Positions 17,795-27,635 of a DNA stretch of 64,000 nt are shown here, piece after piece. The position numbers were made by a program, and so were the translations under genes. The DNA comes from Rhizomicrobium sp. GTDB taxonomy: Bacteria; Pseudomonadota; Alphaproteobacteria; Micropepsales; Micropepsaceae. How positions within the stretch are numbered: the first letter of the stretch is position 1; the number at the start of each line of letters is the position of its first letter. The stretch is from positions 1,712,756 to 1,776,755 of the forward strand of contig JBBCGJ010000001.1 of assembly GCA_037200985.1 (NCBI GenBank), read 5' to 3'. The notes beneath the pieces were generated by a model. The model ran no database searches and was not told where the DNA came from. It saw only the letters and a list, made by a program, of their open reading frames with translations.

Positions 17795-19207
17795 ATGGCA
17801 AATAGTCCGGCAAGCATTCTGGCGATGATCAAGGCCAAGGAGGTCAAGTTCGTCGACGTGCGGTTCACCGATCCGCGCGGCAAGTGGCAACACGTGACCT
17901 TCGACCTTTCCATGGTCGACGAGGACTTCCTGACGAACGGAACGATGTTCGACGGGTCGTCCATCGCCGGATGGAAGGCGATCAACGAGTCGGACATGAC
18001 GCTGGTGCCCGACCTCGACACGGCGGTGATCGATCCGTTCTTCGCGCAGACCACGCTCGTCATCATCTGCGACGTGGTCGAGCCGACCACGGGCCAGCGC
18101 TATGGCCGCTGCCCGCGCTCGATCGCCAAGGCGGCGGAGAAATACGTCAACGCGTCGGGCGTCGGCGACACCACCTATTTCGGCCCGGAAGCGGAGTTCT
18201 TCATCTTCGACGACGTGCGTTTCGAAGTGGGCATGAACAAGGGCTATTATTATCTCGACGCCATGGAAGGCGCCTACAACACCGGCACGGAATACGAGCA
18301 GGGCAATCTCGGCCACCGTCCCGGCGTCAAGGGCGGCTATTTTCCGGTCCCGCCGGTGGATTCGGCCCAGGACATGCGCGGCGAGATGCTCGCCATCATG
18401 GGCGATATGGGCATCCAGCCGGAAAAGCACCATCACGAAGTCGCGACCGCGCAGCATGAGCTTGGCTTCAAGTTCAACACGCTGACCAAGTGCGGCGACT
18501 ACATGCAGATCTATAAGTACGTGATCCACCAGGTCGCCGCCGCCTATGGCAAGTCGGCGACCTTCATGCCCAAGCCGATCTACGGCGACAACGGTTCGGG
18601 CATGCACGTGCACCAGTCGATCTGGAAGGGCGGCAAGCCGCTCTTCGCCGGCTCGGGCTATGCCGATCTGTCGGACACCTGCCTCTACTATATCGGCGGC
18701 ATCATCAAGCATGCGAAAGCGATCAACGCCTTCACCAACCCGCTGACCAACTCCTACAAGCGCCTGATCCCGGGCTTCGAGGCGCCGGTGCTGCTCGCCT
18801 ATTCGTCGCGCAACCGCTCGGCGTCGTGCCGCATCCCGTTCAGCGCCTCGCCGAACGGCAAGCGCGTCGAAGTTCGCTTCCCCGATCCGGGCGCCAATCC
18901 CTATCTCGCCTATGCATCGATGCTGATGGCGGGCCTGGACGGCATCGAAAACAAGATCCACCCGGGCGACCCGATGGACAAGGATCTCTACGCCCTGCCG
19001 CCCGAGGAACTGAAGCTGGTGCCGACGGTTTGCGGCAGCCTGCGCGAAGCGCTGGAGAATCTCGACAAGGACCGCGGCTTCCTCAAGAAGGGCGGCGTGT
19101 TCAGCGACGACTTCATCGACGCCTATATCGAGCTGAAGATGGGCGACGTCTACGCCTTCGAGCACACGCCGCATCCGGTCGAGTTCAAGATGTACTACTC
19201 GGTCTGA
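17795..19207 (+). CDS. glnA: Glutamine synthetase type I
   Basis: This 470-residue dodecameric GSI makes glutamine from glutamate, ammonia and [29 protein letters not shown], the ATP-binding [16 protein letters not shown] and NRSASCRIP are all present. Tyr399 in DLYALPPEE is the adenylylation site (Tyr397 in enteric numbering), so control by GlnE through GlnB is expected. A 12-bp perfect hairpin (19231-19257) ends the transcript. Confidence 0.98.
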   Translation: MANSPASILAMIKAKEVKFVDVRFTDPRGKWQHVTFDLSMVDEDFLTNGTMFDGSSIAGWKAINESDMTLVPDLDTAVIDPFFAQTTLVIICDVVEPTTGQRYGRCPRSIAKAAEKYVNASGVGDTTYFGPEAEFFIFDDVRFEVGMNKGYYYLDAMEGAYNTGTEYEQGNLGHRPGVKGGYFPVPPVDSAQDMRGEMLAIMGDMGIQPEKHHHEVATAQHELGFKFNTLTKCGDYMQIYKYVIHQVAAAYGKSATFMPKPIYGDNGSGMHVHQSIWKGGKPLFAGSGYADLSDTCLYYIGGIIKHAKAINAFTNPLTNSYKRLIPGFEAPVLLAYSSRNRSASCRIPFSASPNGKRVEVRFPDPGANPYLAYASMLMAGLDGIENKIHPGDPMDKDLYALPPEELKLVPTVCGSLREALENLDKDRGFLKKGGVFSDDFIDAYIELKMGDVYAFEHTPHPVEFKMYYSV

Positions 19208-19230
19208 ACGGACCGAAACCCGGAATGGAA

Positions 19231-19257
19231 AAAGGGCGCGCCGGTGGCGCGCCCTTT
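19231..19257. terminator. Bidirectional terminator between glnA and the convergent kinase gene
   Basis: AAAGGGCGCGCC (19231-19242) and GGCGCGCCCTTT (19246-19257) form a 12-bp perfect stem with a three-base loop. It is flanked by A-rich sequence on the left and T-rich sequence on the right, so it can work for both converging transcripts. Confidence 0.85.
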
Positions 19258-19283
19258 GTCTTTTCGACACGTTGCGGGTCTCG

Positions 19284-20726
19284 CTACGCGGCGACGACTT
19301 CGCCGTCCTGCTTGGCGTCGGGCTGGACCGCGGGGAGCACGACATAGGCGCAGCAGCCCTTGCCCGGCTCGCTCTCGAGCCAGGCGCGGCCGCCATGCAG
19401 CTCGGCGAGGCCGCGCACCAGCGCAAGACCGAGGCCCGTGCCGCCGGCCTGGCGGTCGTAGCGGTTGTCGACCTGGCTGAACGGCGTGAAGATCTTGTCG
19501 AGCTTCTCGCGCGGGATGCCGGGGCCGTTGTCCTGCACGGAGATCTGGAAGCCGCCGCAGCGCGCGAGCTCGGCGCGCACCGTGATGCGACCGCCTTCGG
19601 GCGTGAACTTGACCGCGTTGGAGCAGAGGTTGATCAGGATCTGCTTGAGGGCGCGCTCGTCGGCGTAGAGCGGCGGGGCTGCGGGATCGACCTCGATGGC
19701 GAGCGTCTGCTGGCGCTCGCGCGCCTTGGCGCCGATCAGCTTGAGTGCGATGTCGAAGGTGCGGCGCGCGTCCAAGGGATGCGGCGCGATCTCCATCTTG
19801 CCGGCCTCGATCTTGGCGACGTCGAGCAGGTCGTTGATCAGGCTGAGCAGATGCGCGCCGGACGAATGGATGTCGCCGGCATATTCCTTGTAGCGCTGCG
19901 AGCCGACGGGCCCGAAGCATTCCTGCGCGATGATCTCCGAAAAGCCGAGGATGGCGTTCAGCGGCGTGCGCAGTTCATGGCTCATATTGGCGAGGAAAGC
20001 GGTCTTGGAGGCATTCGCGGTCTCGGCCTCGAAGCGCTTGCGCAGGGCCTCGTCGCGGGTCTCCTCCAGCTCGCGCGCCAGATCCTCGACCTGGAAGCGC
20101 AGGCGGGCGTCCTCGTCGACGCGGCGCGCGAGGCGACGGCCGTCGAAGAAGAGCTGCGCCGCGAAGGCCGGGATGACCAGCGCGGTGCCGTAGTCGAGCA
20201 TCGAATCGCCGAACGCGAAGCGCAGCGCCGCCACCGCCGAGATCGGCGCGAGGCAGGCGAGGAACATGTCCATGTGCGTGGCGCGGCTGACGATCAGCGT
20301 GGAGAGCATCGCGAGCGTGGCGCCGGCGAGGAAGATGTGGTTGAGCTGGCTCGCCGGGTCCCACAGGAGCCAGGGCACCAGGCCCCAAATCGTGCTGATG
20401 ACGACCTGAAGCACGGTCATGCGCGCGAACCACGGGCGCACCGCCTCGTAGTCGGTCTGGCCGGCCGTCGTCATCTGGTAGAACGAGACGATGTTGGAGG
20501 CGAGGAACATCGTGATCGACACGATGATGGGCAGGAGGATCGCCTGTTCGAACGGGCGGCTGCCGAGATAGCCGAAGCCGTCGGAGCCGAGCCAGGCCAG
20601 CGCCAGCGCCCAGAGCGGCGAGGTGAAGCGCGTCGTGCGCATTGCGCCGGCGACAAGATCGAGCTGCGCGTTCAGGACGCGCACATCGGCGCTGCGTCTG
20701 ACCCTCAGCTGCTGTCCGAAACCCAC
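19284..20726 (-). CDS. Membrane sensor histidine kinase (first of a tandem pair)
   Basis: This 480-residue kinase has about six hydrophobic segments in the first 195 residues, including WGLVPWLLWDPASQLNH at 114-130. A short coiled coil follows (VEDLARELEETRDEALRKRFEAETANASK, about 213-242). The HisKA domain carries His250 in NMSHELRTPLNAILGF. The HATPase domain has the N-box NAVKF, DNGPGIP and GGTGLGLALV. The core resembles PleC/PdhS/DivJ-like kinases of alphaproteobacteria. No response regulator is adjacent, so the partner is encoded elsewhere. It shares architecture and motifs with the next kinase and is probably a duplicate. It converges with glnA. Confidence 0.93.
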   Translation of the reverse strand: MGFGQQLRVRRSADVRVLNAQLDLVAGAMRTTRFTSPLWALALAWLGSDGFGYLGSRPFEQAILLPIIVSITMFLASNIVSFYQMTTAGQTDYEAVRPWFARMTVLQVVISTIWGLVPWLLWDPASQLNHIFLAGATLAMLSTLIVSRATHMDMFLACLAPISAVAALRFAFGDSMLDYGTALVIPAFAAQLFFDGRRLARRVDEDARLRFQVEDLARELEETRDEALRKRFEAETANASKTAFLANMSHELRTPLNAILGFSEIIAQECFGPVGSQRYKEYAGDIHSSGAHLLSLINDLLDVAKIEAGKMEIAPHPLDARRTFDIALKLIGAKARERQQTLAIEVDPAAPPLYADERALKQILINLCSNAVKFTPEGGRITVRAELARCGGFQISVQDNGPGIPREKLDKIFTPFSQVDNRYDRQAGGTGLGLALVRGLAELHGGRAWLESEPGKGCCAYVVLPAVQPDAKQDGEVVAA

Positions 20727-20812
20727 TGGGCCACCCCTGCCTTATGCCCCGACATGCGAGGCAGCGAAGATCGTACGCATGGGTTCTTAAAATTCTCTGA
20801 GACGCATAAAGG

Positions 20813-22225
20813 TTAGCCGCTCGCGACGGCGCGACCGCGCTCGTCTTCGATCGCTAACGGAAAGTAAACGAAAACCATCGTGCCGCGGCCGAGCGCGCTC
20901 TCGATCCAGCAGCGCCCGCCATGCAGGGCCGCGAGCCCTTTCACCAGGGCGAGGCCGAGGCCTGTGCCGCCGGCCTGCCGCCCATAGCGATTGTCGATCT
21001 GGTTGAACGGCTTGAAGAGGCTTTCGAGCTTCTCCGGCGGAATGCCCGGGCCGCTATCTTCCACCTTGAGCAGTGTTCCGCCCTCCGCCGCGCGGCGGAA
21101 CGCGACCGTGATACGGCCGCGCTCGGGCGTGAACTTGACGGCATTGGAGAGCAGATTGAGCACGATCTGCTTGAAGGCGCGCTCGTCGGCGAGGACGTGC
21201 GGCAGCCCGCTATCGACGTCGTAGCCGATCGTCTGGCCGCGCGCGGCAGCACGCGGCGCCATCAGGCGCTTGATCTCCGAGAAGACCCGCGCGGCTTCGA
21301 GCGGCTGCGGATCGATCTCCATCTTGCCCGCCTCGATCTTGGCGACGTCGAGCAGGTCGTTGATCAGACAGAGCAGATGCGTGCCGGACGCGTTGATATC
21401 GGCGGCGTAGTCGGAATAGCGCGCCATCTCTCCCGGTCCGAGCGCCTGGCGCGCGATGATGTCGGAGAAGCCGAGGATGGCGTTCAGCGGCGTGCGCAGT
21501 TCGTGGCTCATATTGGCGAGAAAGACGGTCTTTGCCGCGTTCGCGGTCTCCGCCTCGAAACGCTTGCGTTCGGCCTCGTTGTTGCTCTCGCGCAGGGCCA
21601 GAGTGAGGTCTTCCTTCGCGAAGCTCGTCCGGAAGGCCGCGTCGACGCGGACGCGCCCGCTGATGCCCAGCATCACGATATAGGTCGCCCAGATCGGCAG
21701 GAGCTGGGCCAGCACATAGGAGACGGAATCCGCCGCGGTCAGGGCGCGGACCCAGAACGCTACGACCATCGGCAAGACACCTGCGAGGAAGATCGGCGTG
21801 TGCGACATGCGCGTGAAGAGGACGTTCCACACCACCGTCACCATGATGAGCGCGACATAGAGGTGATTGACCGGCGAGACGGGGTCCCAGAACAGCCAGA
21901 TCGTCGCGCCCCAGGCGGAGCTGACGGCGAATTGCAGCACGATAAGCTGCTGTTCGAGACGGCTTGAATCGGCGATCGCGCCGCGATTGCGACTATACAG
22001 ACCGAACGCCCACAATGCCCCGACGATCTGAAGAGCCAAGGCAAAGACCAGATGGCTCCAGGGCAGACGGCCGAAGAGCGCCTGGGATTCGAGAAAGGGA
22101 ATAAAGGCAACCGCCGTGCCGATCGGATTGAGACCGGTCGACAGCGGCAGCGCGGCCAGTATCGTGCGCAGGCGCGCCTGCGTAAAGCGCGCTCCCTTCA
22201 GACCGAATGCGGAGTCCATGTGCAT
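20813..22225 (-). CDS. Membrane sensor histidine kinase (second of a tandem pair)
   Basis: This 470-residue kinase is paralogous to its downstream neighbour. It has an N-terminal membrane sensor of about 190 residues, with WGATIWLFWDPVSPVNH at about 105-121. The linker ERKRFEAETANAAKTVFLANMSH is almost identical to the neighbour's. HisKA has His241 in SHELRTPLNAILGF, and HATPase has DSGPGIP and GGTGLGLALVKGL. The sensor halves have diverged much more than the kinase cores, which suggests duplication followed by sensory divergence. There is an 86-base gap to the next kinase. MHMDSAF may start at the first or the third codon. Confidence 0.93.
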   Translation of the reverse strand: MHMDSAFGLKGARFTQARLRTILAALPLSTGLNPIGTAVAFIPFLESQALFGRLPWSHLVFALALQIVGALWAFGLYSRNRGAIADSSRLEQQLIVLQFAVSSAWGATIWLFWDPVSPVNHLYVALIMVTVVWNVLFTRMSHTPIFLAGVLPMVVAFWVRALTAADSVSYVLAQLLPIWATYIVMLGISGRVRVDAAFRTSFAKEDLTLALRESNNEAERKRFEAETANAAKTVFLANMSHELRTPLNAILGFSDIIARQALGPGEMARYSDYAADINASGTHLLCLINDLLDVAKIEAGKMEIDPQPLEAARVFSEIKRLMAPRAAARGQTIGYDVDSGLPHVLADERAFKQIVLNLLSNAVKFTPERGRITVAFRRAAEGGTLLKVEDSGPGIPPEKLESLFKPFNQIDNRYGRQAGGTGLGLALVKGLAALHGGRCWIESALGRGTMVFVYFPLAIEDERGRAVASG

Positions 22226-22391
22226 ATCATCGTGCCCGCGCGGCGATGATCTTCCGCGCGGCTTGCATTCACTGTAGGGAATGCAGCGTTAAAAAATGCT
22301 CAGCGGATACAGTACTTTCCTGGGAACTTAAGCTGGTATCATAAGCTCCCTCGCGAATCGCGAAGTTCCACAACCCCTCGTCAGCGCAGTC

Positions 22392-24374
22392 ATGGCCAAA
22401 CCACCCGATCTTTTCGACTCCGACGCCCCCCAGGGCAGAAGCTATACCGCCAAGGACATCGAGGTCCTGGAGGGCCTGGAACCCGTGCGCCGGCGGCCCG
22501 GCATGTATATCGGCGGCACCGACGAGCGGGCGCTGCACCATCTGGCGGCCGAAATCCTGGACAATGCGATGGACGAGGCGGTGGCCGGTTTCGCCAACCG
22601 GATCGAGGTGGAGCTCGAGGCCGGCGACGTCCTGACGATCCGCGACAACGGCCGCGGCATCCCGACCGATCCCCATCCCAAGTTCAAAGCCAAGTCGGCG
22701 CTCGAAGTGATCATGACGACTCTGCACGCGGGCGGAAAGTTCGGCGGCAAGGTCTACGACACCTCGGGCGGATTGCACGGCGTCGGGGCTTCGGTCGTGA
22801 ACGCGCTGTCGGAGTGGATGGAAGTCGACGTCGCCCGCGACAAGCACAGCCGCAAGATGCGGTTCGAGCGCGGCCACGCGGTCGGCAAGCTCAAAGACAT
22901 GGGGCCGGTCAACCGTCGCGGCACGATCGTCTCCTTCCATCCCGATCCGCAGATATTCGGCAAGGACTGTCACTTCTCGCCGGCGACCCTCTACCGGATG
23001 GTGAAGTCGAAGGCCTATCTGTTCCGCGGCGTCGAGATCCGCTGGAAATGCGATCCCGCGCTGATCAAGGGCGACACGCCGGCCGAGGACACGCTGAAAT
23101 TCCCCGGCGGCCTGCTCGATTTCCTCAAGAGCGAGGTTGGCTCCAGCAATACGGTCACCCAGCGCGAATTCTTCGGCCGCACCGAGAACAAGGACGGTGG
23201 TCAAAAGGGAATTGGGGGTGCCGTGGAATGGGCGGCGGTGTGGACGCCGCAGATCGATCCCTTCGTGCACTCCTATTGCAACACGATCCCGACCAGCCAA
23301 GGCGGCACGCACGAACAGGGCCTGCGCAACGCGCTCACGCGGGCGCTGCGCAGCCATGGCGAGCGGGTCAACCACCGCAAGACGGCGCTGGTGACGGCCG
23401 ACGACGTGATGAGCGCGTGTTGCGCCGTGCTTTCGGTCTTCATCCGCGAGCCGGAATTCCAGGGCCAGACCAAGGACAAGCTGTCCTCACCCGACGCGCA
23501 GCGCCTGGTCGAGACGGTGATGCGCGATCACTTCGACCATTGGCTGGCGGAGAGCCCGGCGGAAGCCGACAAGCTGCTCGATTTCGTCATCGAGCAGGCG
23601 GAAGACCGGCTGAAGAAGCGCCAGGAAAAGGAGACGCAGCGCAAATCGGCGACGCGCAAGCTCCGGCTGCCCGGCAAACTCGCCGACTGCACCCGCGACG
23701 GTCGCGGCGGCACGGAGATCTTCCTGGTCGAGGGCGACAGCGCCGGCGGCTCGGCCAAACAGGCGCGCGACCGCGCCACCCAGGCGGTGCTGCCGCTGCG
23801 CGGCAAGATCCTCAACGTGGCGAGCGCCGCGGCCGGCAAGCTGGCGCAGAACCAGGAGCTGAGCGATCTGGTGCAGGCGCTGGGCTGCGGCACGGGCGCG
23901 AAATACCGCGAGGGCGATCTGCGCTACGACCGCGTGATCGTGATGACCGACGCCGACGTCGACGGCGCCCATATCGCCTCGCTGCTGTTGACCTTCTTCT
24001 ATCGGGAAATCCCGCAGCTCGTGCGCGAGGGTCATCTCTATCTCGCCATGCCGCCGCTCTACCGCCTGACGCAAGGCGCCAAGACGGAATATGCGCGCGA
24101 CGAGAAGCATCGCGACCAATTGCTCAAGACGGTGTTCAAAGCCAATGCCAAGGTCGAGGTCGGCCGCTTCAAGGGCCTGGGCGAGATGATGCCGGCGCAG
24201 CTCAAGGAAACCACCATGAAGCCGGGCGCGCGCTCGCTGTTGCAGGTCGAGATCGCCGAGGACAATCGCAAGGACACGGAGAGCATCGTCGAGCGGCTGA
24301 TGGGCAAGAAGCCCGAGCTGCGCTTCCAATACATCCAGGAGAACGCCCAGTTCGCGACCGGCGTGGATGTTTGA
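22392..24374 (+). CDS. parE: DNA topoisomerase IV subunit B
   Basis: This 660-residue GHKL ATPase subunit of topoisomerase IV pairs with ParC to decatenate chromosomes. VLEGLEPVRRRPGMYIGGTDERALHHL at the start, EILDNAMDEAVAG and IRDNGRGIP are the ATPase motifs. GGLHGVGASVVNALS follows. The TOPRIM domain has EGDSAGGSAKQARDR and DADVDGAHI. The alphaproteobacterial YTAKDIEVLEGLEPVRRRPGMY opening favours ParE over GyrB, as does the length (GyrB is about 800 residues). No parC is adjacent. It converges with the M28 peptidase gene, six bases after the stop. Confidence 0.95.
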   Translation: MAKPPDLFDSDAPQGRSYTAKDIEVLEGLEPVRRRPGMYIGGTDERALHHLAAEILDNAMDEAVAGFANRIEVELEAGDVLTIRDNGRGIPTDPHPKFKAKSALEVIMTTLHAGGKFGGKVYDTSGGLHGVGASVVNALSEWMEVDVARDKHSRKMRFERGHAVGKLKDMGPVNRRGTIVSFHPDPQIFGKDCHFSPATLYRMVKSKAYLFRGVEIRWKCDPALIKGDTPAEDTLKFPGGLLDFLKSEVGSSNTVTQREFFGRTENKDGGQKGIGGAVEWAAVWTPQIDPFVHSYCNTIPTSQGGTHEQGLRNALTRALRSHGERVNHRKTALVTADDVMSACCAVLSVFIREPEFQGQTKDKLSSPDAQRLVETVMRDHFDHWLAESPAEADKLLDFVIEQAEDRLKKRQEKETQRKSATRKLRLPGKLADCTRDGRGGTEIFLVEGDSAGGSAKQARDRATQAVLPLRGKILNVASAAAGKLAQNQELSDLVQALGCGTGAKYREGDLRYDRVIVMTDADVDGAHIASLLLTFFYREIPQLVREGHLYLAMPPLYRLTQGAKTEYARDEKHRDQLLKTVFKANAKVEVGRFKGLGEMMPAQLKETTMKPGARSLLQVEIAEDNRKDTESIVERLMGKKPELRFQYIQENAQFATGVDV

Positions 24375-24380
24375 CGATCG

Positions 24381-26669
24381 CTAACGCATCAGCAGCCTGG
24401 TGAACACGATGGTCGTGTCGCCGCTCTGCGAGGCGACCGCCTCGGGCGGGCGGGCCGCCTGGAATTTTGCGCCGTCCGCCGGCAGGCCGAAATGCTGTTC
24501 GCCCAGGACGAGGTGCTTGGGGCCAGGGCGCCAGAAGACGAGCTTGACCGACTTGTCGCGGCAGTCCGCCGTCACACAGGCGATGATCGTGCCGACGGGG
24601 TTGAGGCTGCGCGCCGCCGGCAGGAAGACGTGGCCGTCGATCTCGGCGCGCAGGAGGCCTTCCTCCTTTGGCACCACCAGCACCATGCGATCTGCCAGCG
24701 GCGAGCCGTGGAACGTCAGCGTCATGGAGCGGCCGCCGGCGACGGGCTCCGCCGTCACGGCGACGCTCGGCTCGGGATAGCGCAGAGCCCCGGCGGGCGC
24801 GACATAGGATTTCTGAAAGGCTATCGGCGTCGCCGTGACCGCCTTGGTGCCGAAGGGCGCGACGGCCCGCAGCGCCTTGGGCAAGGGCGCGCCGGCATCG
24901 GCGGCCCAGAGCGCCCTGCCCGTTTCGTGATCGTCGACGAAATCGATGTTCAGCCGCTGCGGTGCGTAGGCGCTGTAGGCAGGAACCAGGCCGGCGACGA
25001 TCGCGAAGGCCAATGCGCCGCCGGCGAGCGCCGCCACGACGGCGTTTCTATCGAGCCGCCGAAGCGGACGCGCGGCCAGCAGCGGGAGCAGCGGCAGGAC
25101 GCCAAACGCCACGGAGACCGTGAACAGCGGATGCAGCGCGAGGCCTTGCACGGTCTCTGCCGTGCTCGCTAGCGAAAGCCAGACCACCATCATCGGGAGC
25201 GCGGCAATAAAGAGGGCGATCTCGCCGGCCGGCCCGGACCAGGCGCCGGTCAGGCGCGTCCGGGCGAGCAGGATGACCGCGCCGATCACGCCGGGAAAAA
25301 GGAAATACGGACTGATGCCGGGCAGCAGAATGGCCGTGAGAAGGCCCAGCCCGCCGATCCAGGTCCAGATGGACAGCGCCGTCATGCGCACGCTTGCCCA
25401 GCGCGAGAGCGGAAGCGTCACCGCGGCGATGCCCAGCGCGAGCGCGATGCGCAGCCAGATCGGATAGGCGTAGGACGGATCGGGCCCGCCCGAGACCGTC
25501 GCCGCGACGACATGCAGGAGCCAGCCGAGGACGGCACTGCCTACGATGGCTACCAGCGGGATGGAAAACGCCGCGAACCGCCGGCCGAGACCCAGCACCT
25601 CGCCGCGCGACGCCCAGGCCGCAGCAAAAAGAATCGCCAGCACCAGGATCGCGAGCGGCACCGCCCAGGACGCCGGAAGGCGGGGCAGAAGATGGCCGAA
25701 CACGGTGAGATAGATATCGTCGCCGCCCTTGAGCGCGGCGAAATCGGTCTGCATCAGACCGCTGGCGACGCCGAGCACGTTGTCGCCATGGCTCTGCAGC
25801 GTCGCCCGGCCGAGATTGGCGCGCCGGTCCTGCGCGGTGTGATAGTCGGCGACGTGGCCGAGGAAAGAAAAATTGTAGCCCGGCAAACCGTGGTCGAGGA
25901 ACACCGTCAGATCGGTGTCGTTGGGCAGCATCTTGTAGACCACCGGGAACAGCGAACCGGTCGCATAGGCCGGAACGTGCTTCGCGTAGAGATCGATCAG
26001 CCGTCCGTCGCCCGGACTGGTCTGGAAAAGAAGGCTCGGCCCCCGATTGCCCCGCCCCTCGACATTGATCGCGATGCCGACGCGGGCGCGGAAAGCGGGA
26101 TTATCGAGGAACGCATGCGCGCCGAGCAGTCCGGCCTCTTCGCCATCGGTGATCAACGCGACGACCGGGTGTTTCGTCTTCATCCCGCGCGCCTTCAGGG
26201 CGCGGACGGTCTCCAGGATCGTCGCGACGCCGGCTTGGTCGTCGCCGGCGCCGGGGCCTGCCGGAACGGAGTCGTAGTGCGCCACCAGGACGATGGCCTT
26301 GCCCTCGCCCGGCGCCACCTCGGCGATGATGTCCTCGGCCGTGCCGCAGGCGAAGAAGCCGTAATCCGCCCGGCTGGCGCAGCCCAAGGCGCGATAGAGG
26401 CTGGTCTTGACGCCGAGCGCGGCGAACTCGGCACGGATGCGGCCCTGCACCGCCTTGTTGGCGGGCGAGGAGACGGGATGCGGCACTTCGGGGCCGAGCA
26501 GCCGGCCGAGGGTCGCGTCGGCGCGCGCGGCGGAGAATTCCGCCACCGGGGCATCGGGGCCGAGCGGGCGCGGCAGCCCGTCGAAGGTGGCGCCGCAGAA
26601 CCAGATCGCGACCGCGACCAGCGCGAGCACAACGAGGCGCAGGCCTGCGCCGGACGATCTCGATTCCAT
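24381..26669 (-). CDS. M28-family zinc peptidase with a multi-helix membrane domain
   Basis: This 762-residue protein has an N-terminal anchor helix (LRLVVLALVAVAIWFCG). A periplasmic M28 aminopeptidase domain follows at about 50-310, with zinc ligands visible: His131 in LVAHYDS, Asp143 in GAGDDQAG, Glu177/178 in DGEEAG, Glu204 in NVEGRG and His277 in DYHTAQD. About eight membrane helices span 330-590, and a soluble C-terminal domain of about 150 residues ends the protein. This is the architecture of Fxna/ERMP1-like M28 proteins. The catalytic residues look complete, so an exported or membrane-associated aminopeptidase is likely. It is convergent with parE and upstream of the hydroxylase gene. 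Confidence 0.88.
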   Translation of the reverse strand: MESRSSGAGLRLVVLALVAVAIWFCGATFDGLPRPLGPDAPVAEFSAARADATLGRLLGPEVPHPVSSPANKAVQGRIRAEFAALGVKTSLYRALGCASRADYGFFACGTAEDIIAEVAPGEGKAIVLVAHYDSVPAGPGAGDDQAGVATILETVRALKARGMKTKHPVVALITDGEEAGLLGAHAFLDNPAFRARVGIAINVEGRGNRGPSLLFQTSPGDGRLIDLYAKHVPAYATGSLFPVVYKMLPNDTDLTVFLDHGLPGYNFSFLGHVADYHTAQDRRANLGRATLQSHGDNVLGVASGLMQTDFAALKGGDDIYLTVFGHLLPRLPASWAVPLAILVLAILFAAAWASRGEVLGLGRRFAAFSIPLVAIVGSAVLGWLLHVVAATVSGGPDPSYAYPIWLRIALALGIAAVTLPLSRWASVRMTALSIWTWIGGLGLLTAILLPGISPYFLFPGVIGAVILLARTRLTGAWSGPAGEIALFIAALPMMVVWLSLASTAETVQGLALHPLFTVSVAFGVLPLLPLLAARPLRRLDRNAVVAALAGGALAFAIVAGLVPAYSAYAPQRLNIDFVDDHETGRALWAADAGAPLPKALRAVAPFGTKAVTATPIAFQKSYVAPAGALRYPEPSVAVTAEPVAGGRSMTLTFHGSPLADRMVLVVPKEEGLLRAEIDGHVFLPAARSLNPVGTIIACVTADCRDKSVKLVFWRPGPKHLVLGEQHFGLPADGAKFQAARPPEAVASQSGDTTIVFTRLLMR

Positions 26670-26716
26670 GGAACACCCTCCCGCTGCCGCGACTGTATCG
26701 CGGAAACGCGGGCACG

Positions 26717-27550
26717 TCAGGCCGCGGGCTCGGCGCCGAGCGCCGCAGCGGCGCGCCGACGGAAGGGCTGGAGCATCTGGCCGAAGAAACCCCCGGGCAT
26801 CGGATCGGCGATGCCGAACGCAGTCGGCTGGCGGCGCGGCATGTAATAGGTGCCGAAGAGAATGTCCCAGACGGGAAAGGCCCCGGCGAAGTTCTTGTCC
26901 AGTCCCTCATCGGCCTTGGTGTGGTGCCAGCGATGGAAGGCAGGGCTGACGAAGACGGCGCGGAACGGGCCGAGGTCCCAGTTCAGATTGGCGTGGACCA
27001 TGATGGCATAGAAGGTGGCGACCGGTGCGTAGAGCGCGACCGTCGTCAGGTTGAAGCCGAGCGCGACCAGCGGCACCGCCTGGATCAGCTTGGCACCGAT
27101 ATCGTTGACCGGATGCAGGCGGACGGAGGACAGCCAATCCAACTCGGTGGAGGAATGGTGGACGGCATGAAACGGCCATAGCCGCGCCTGATGGAACAGC
27201 CGGTGCTGCCAATAGCCGAAGAAATCGCCGATCAGGAAAATCTCGCCGGCCTGGAGCCAGAGCGGCTGGCGGCTGACCACGCCATGGCCCTGCGCCAGCG
27301 TCTGATAGTGAAGCCCGAAGAGCAGGACGAGCGGAAATACGACGATGCCGATGGCGAGCGGCGTGACGGCCTTGGTGATGATCGGCGTCCACAGCCAGTA
27401 GACGCAGTCGGTCCAAAAGCCTTTGCGGAAGACCTTTTGCCCCGGCACCGACGGCCACAGCCTTGCCAAGCCCCAGTAGAGGACCGTTAGCACACCGAAG
27501 GCGATGATGAGGCCGACGATTTGGCGAAGCAGTTCCTTGTCATGGCCCAC
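26717..27550 (-). CDS. Sterol desaturase / fatty acid hydroxylase family membrane protein
   Basis: This 277-residue di-iron membrane oxygenase has the histidine clusters HRLFHQ, HAVHHSS and HRWHHT. Four to five hydrophobic segments surround them (IVGLIIAFGVLTVLYWG, PLAIGIVVFPLVLLFG, LVALGFNLTTVALYAP). The substrate is a membrane lipid, sterol or carotenoid; it cannot be told which. The only sensible in-frame start is GTG at 27550 (GTGGGCCATGACAAGG); the ATG inside that string is out of frame. It diverges from the helicase gene. Confidence 0.87.
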   Translation of the reverse strand: MGHDKELLRQIVGLIIAFGVLTVLYWGLARLWPSVPGQKVFRKGFWTDCVYWLWTPIITKAVTPLAIGIVVFPLVLLFGLHYQTLAQGHGVVSRQPLWLQAGEIFLIGDFFGYWQHRLFHQARLWPFHAVHHSSTELDWLSSVRLHPVNDIGAKLIQAVPLVALGFNLTTVALYAPVATFYAIMVHANLNWDLGPFRAVFVSPAFHRWHHTKADEGLDKNFAGAFPVWDILFGTYYMPRRQPTAFGIADPMPGGFFGQMLQPFRRRAAAALGAEPAA

Positions 27551-27635
27551 GCCGGAGGTTCCCGTTCTCGACGACGGTCAAACGCACCCGCCGGCGGCGG
27601 TCCGTCGACGGAACTCCCCGCGAAATCGACACGAG

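Noticed and set aside
19284-22225. Hybrid kinase phosphorelay with a receiver domain
   Set aside because: Neither kinase has a receiver or Hpt domain; both end just after the HATPase domain.
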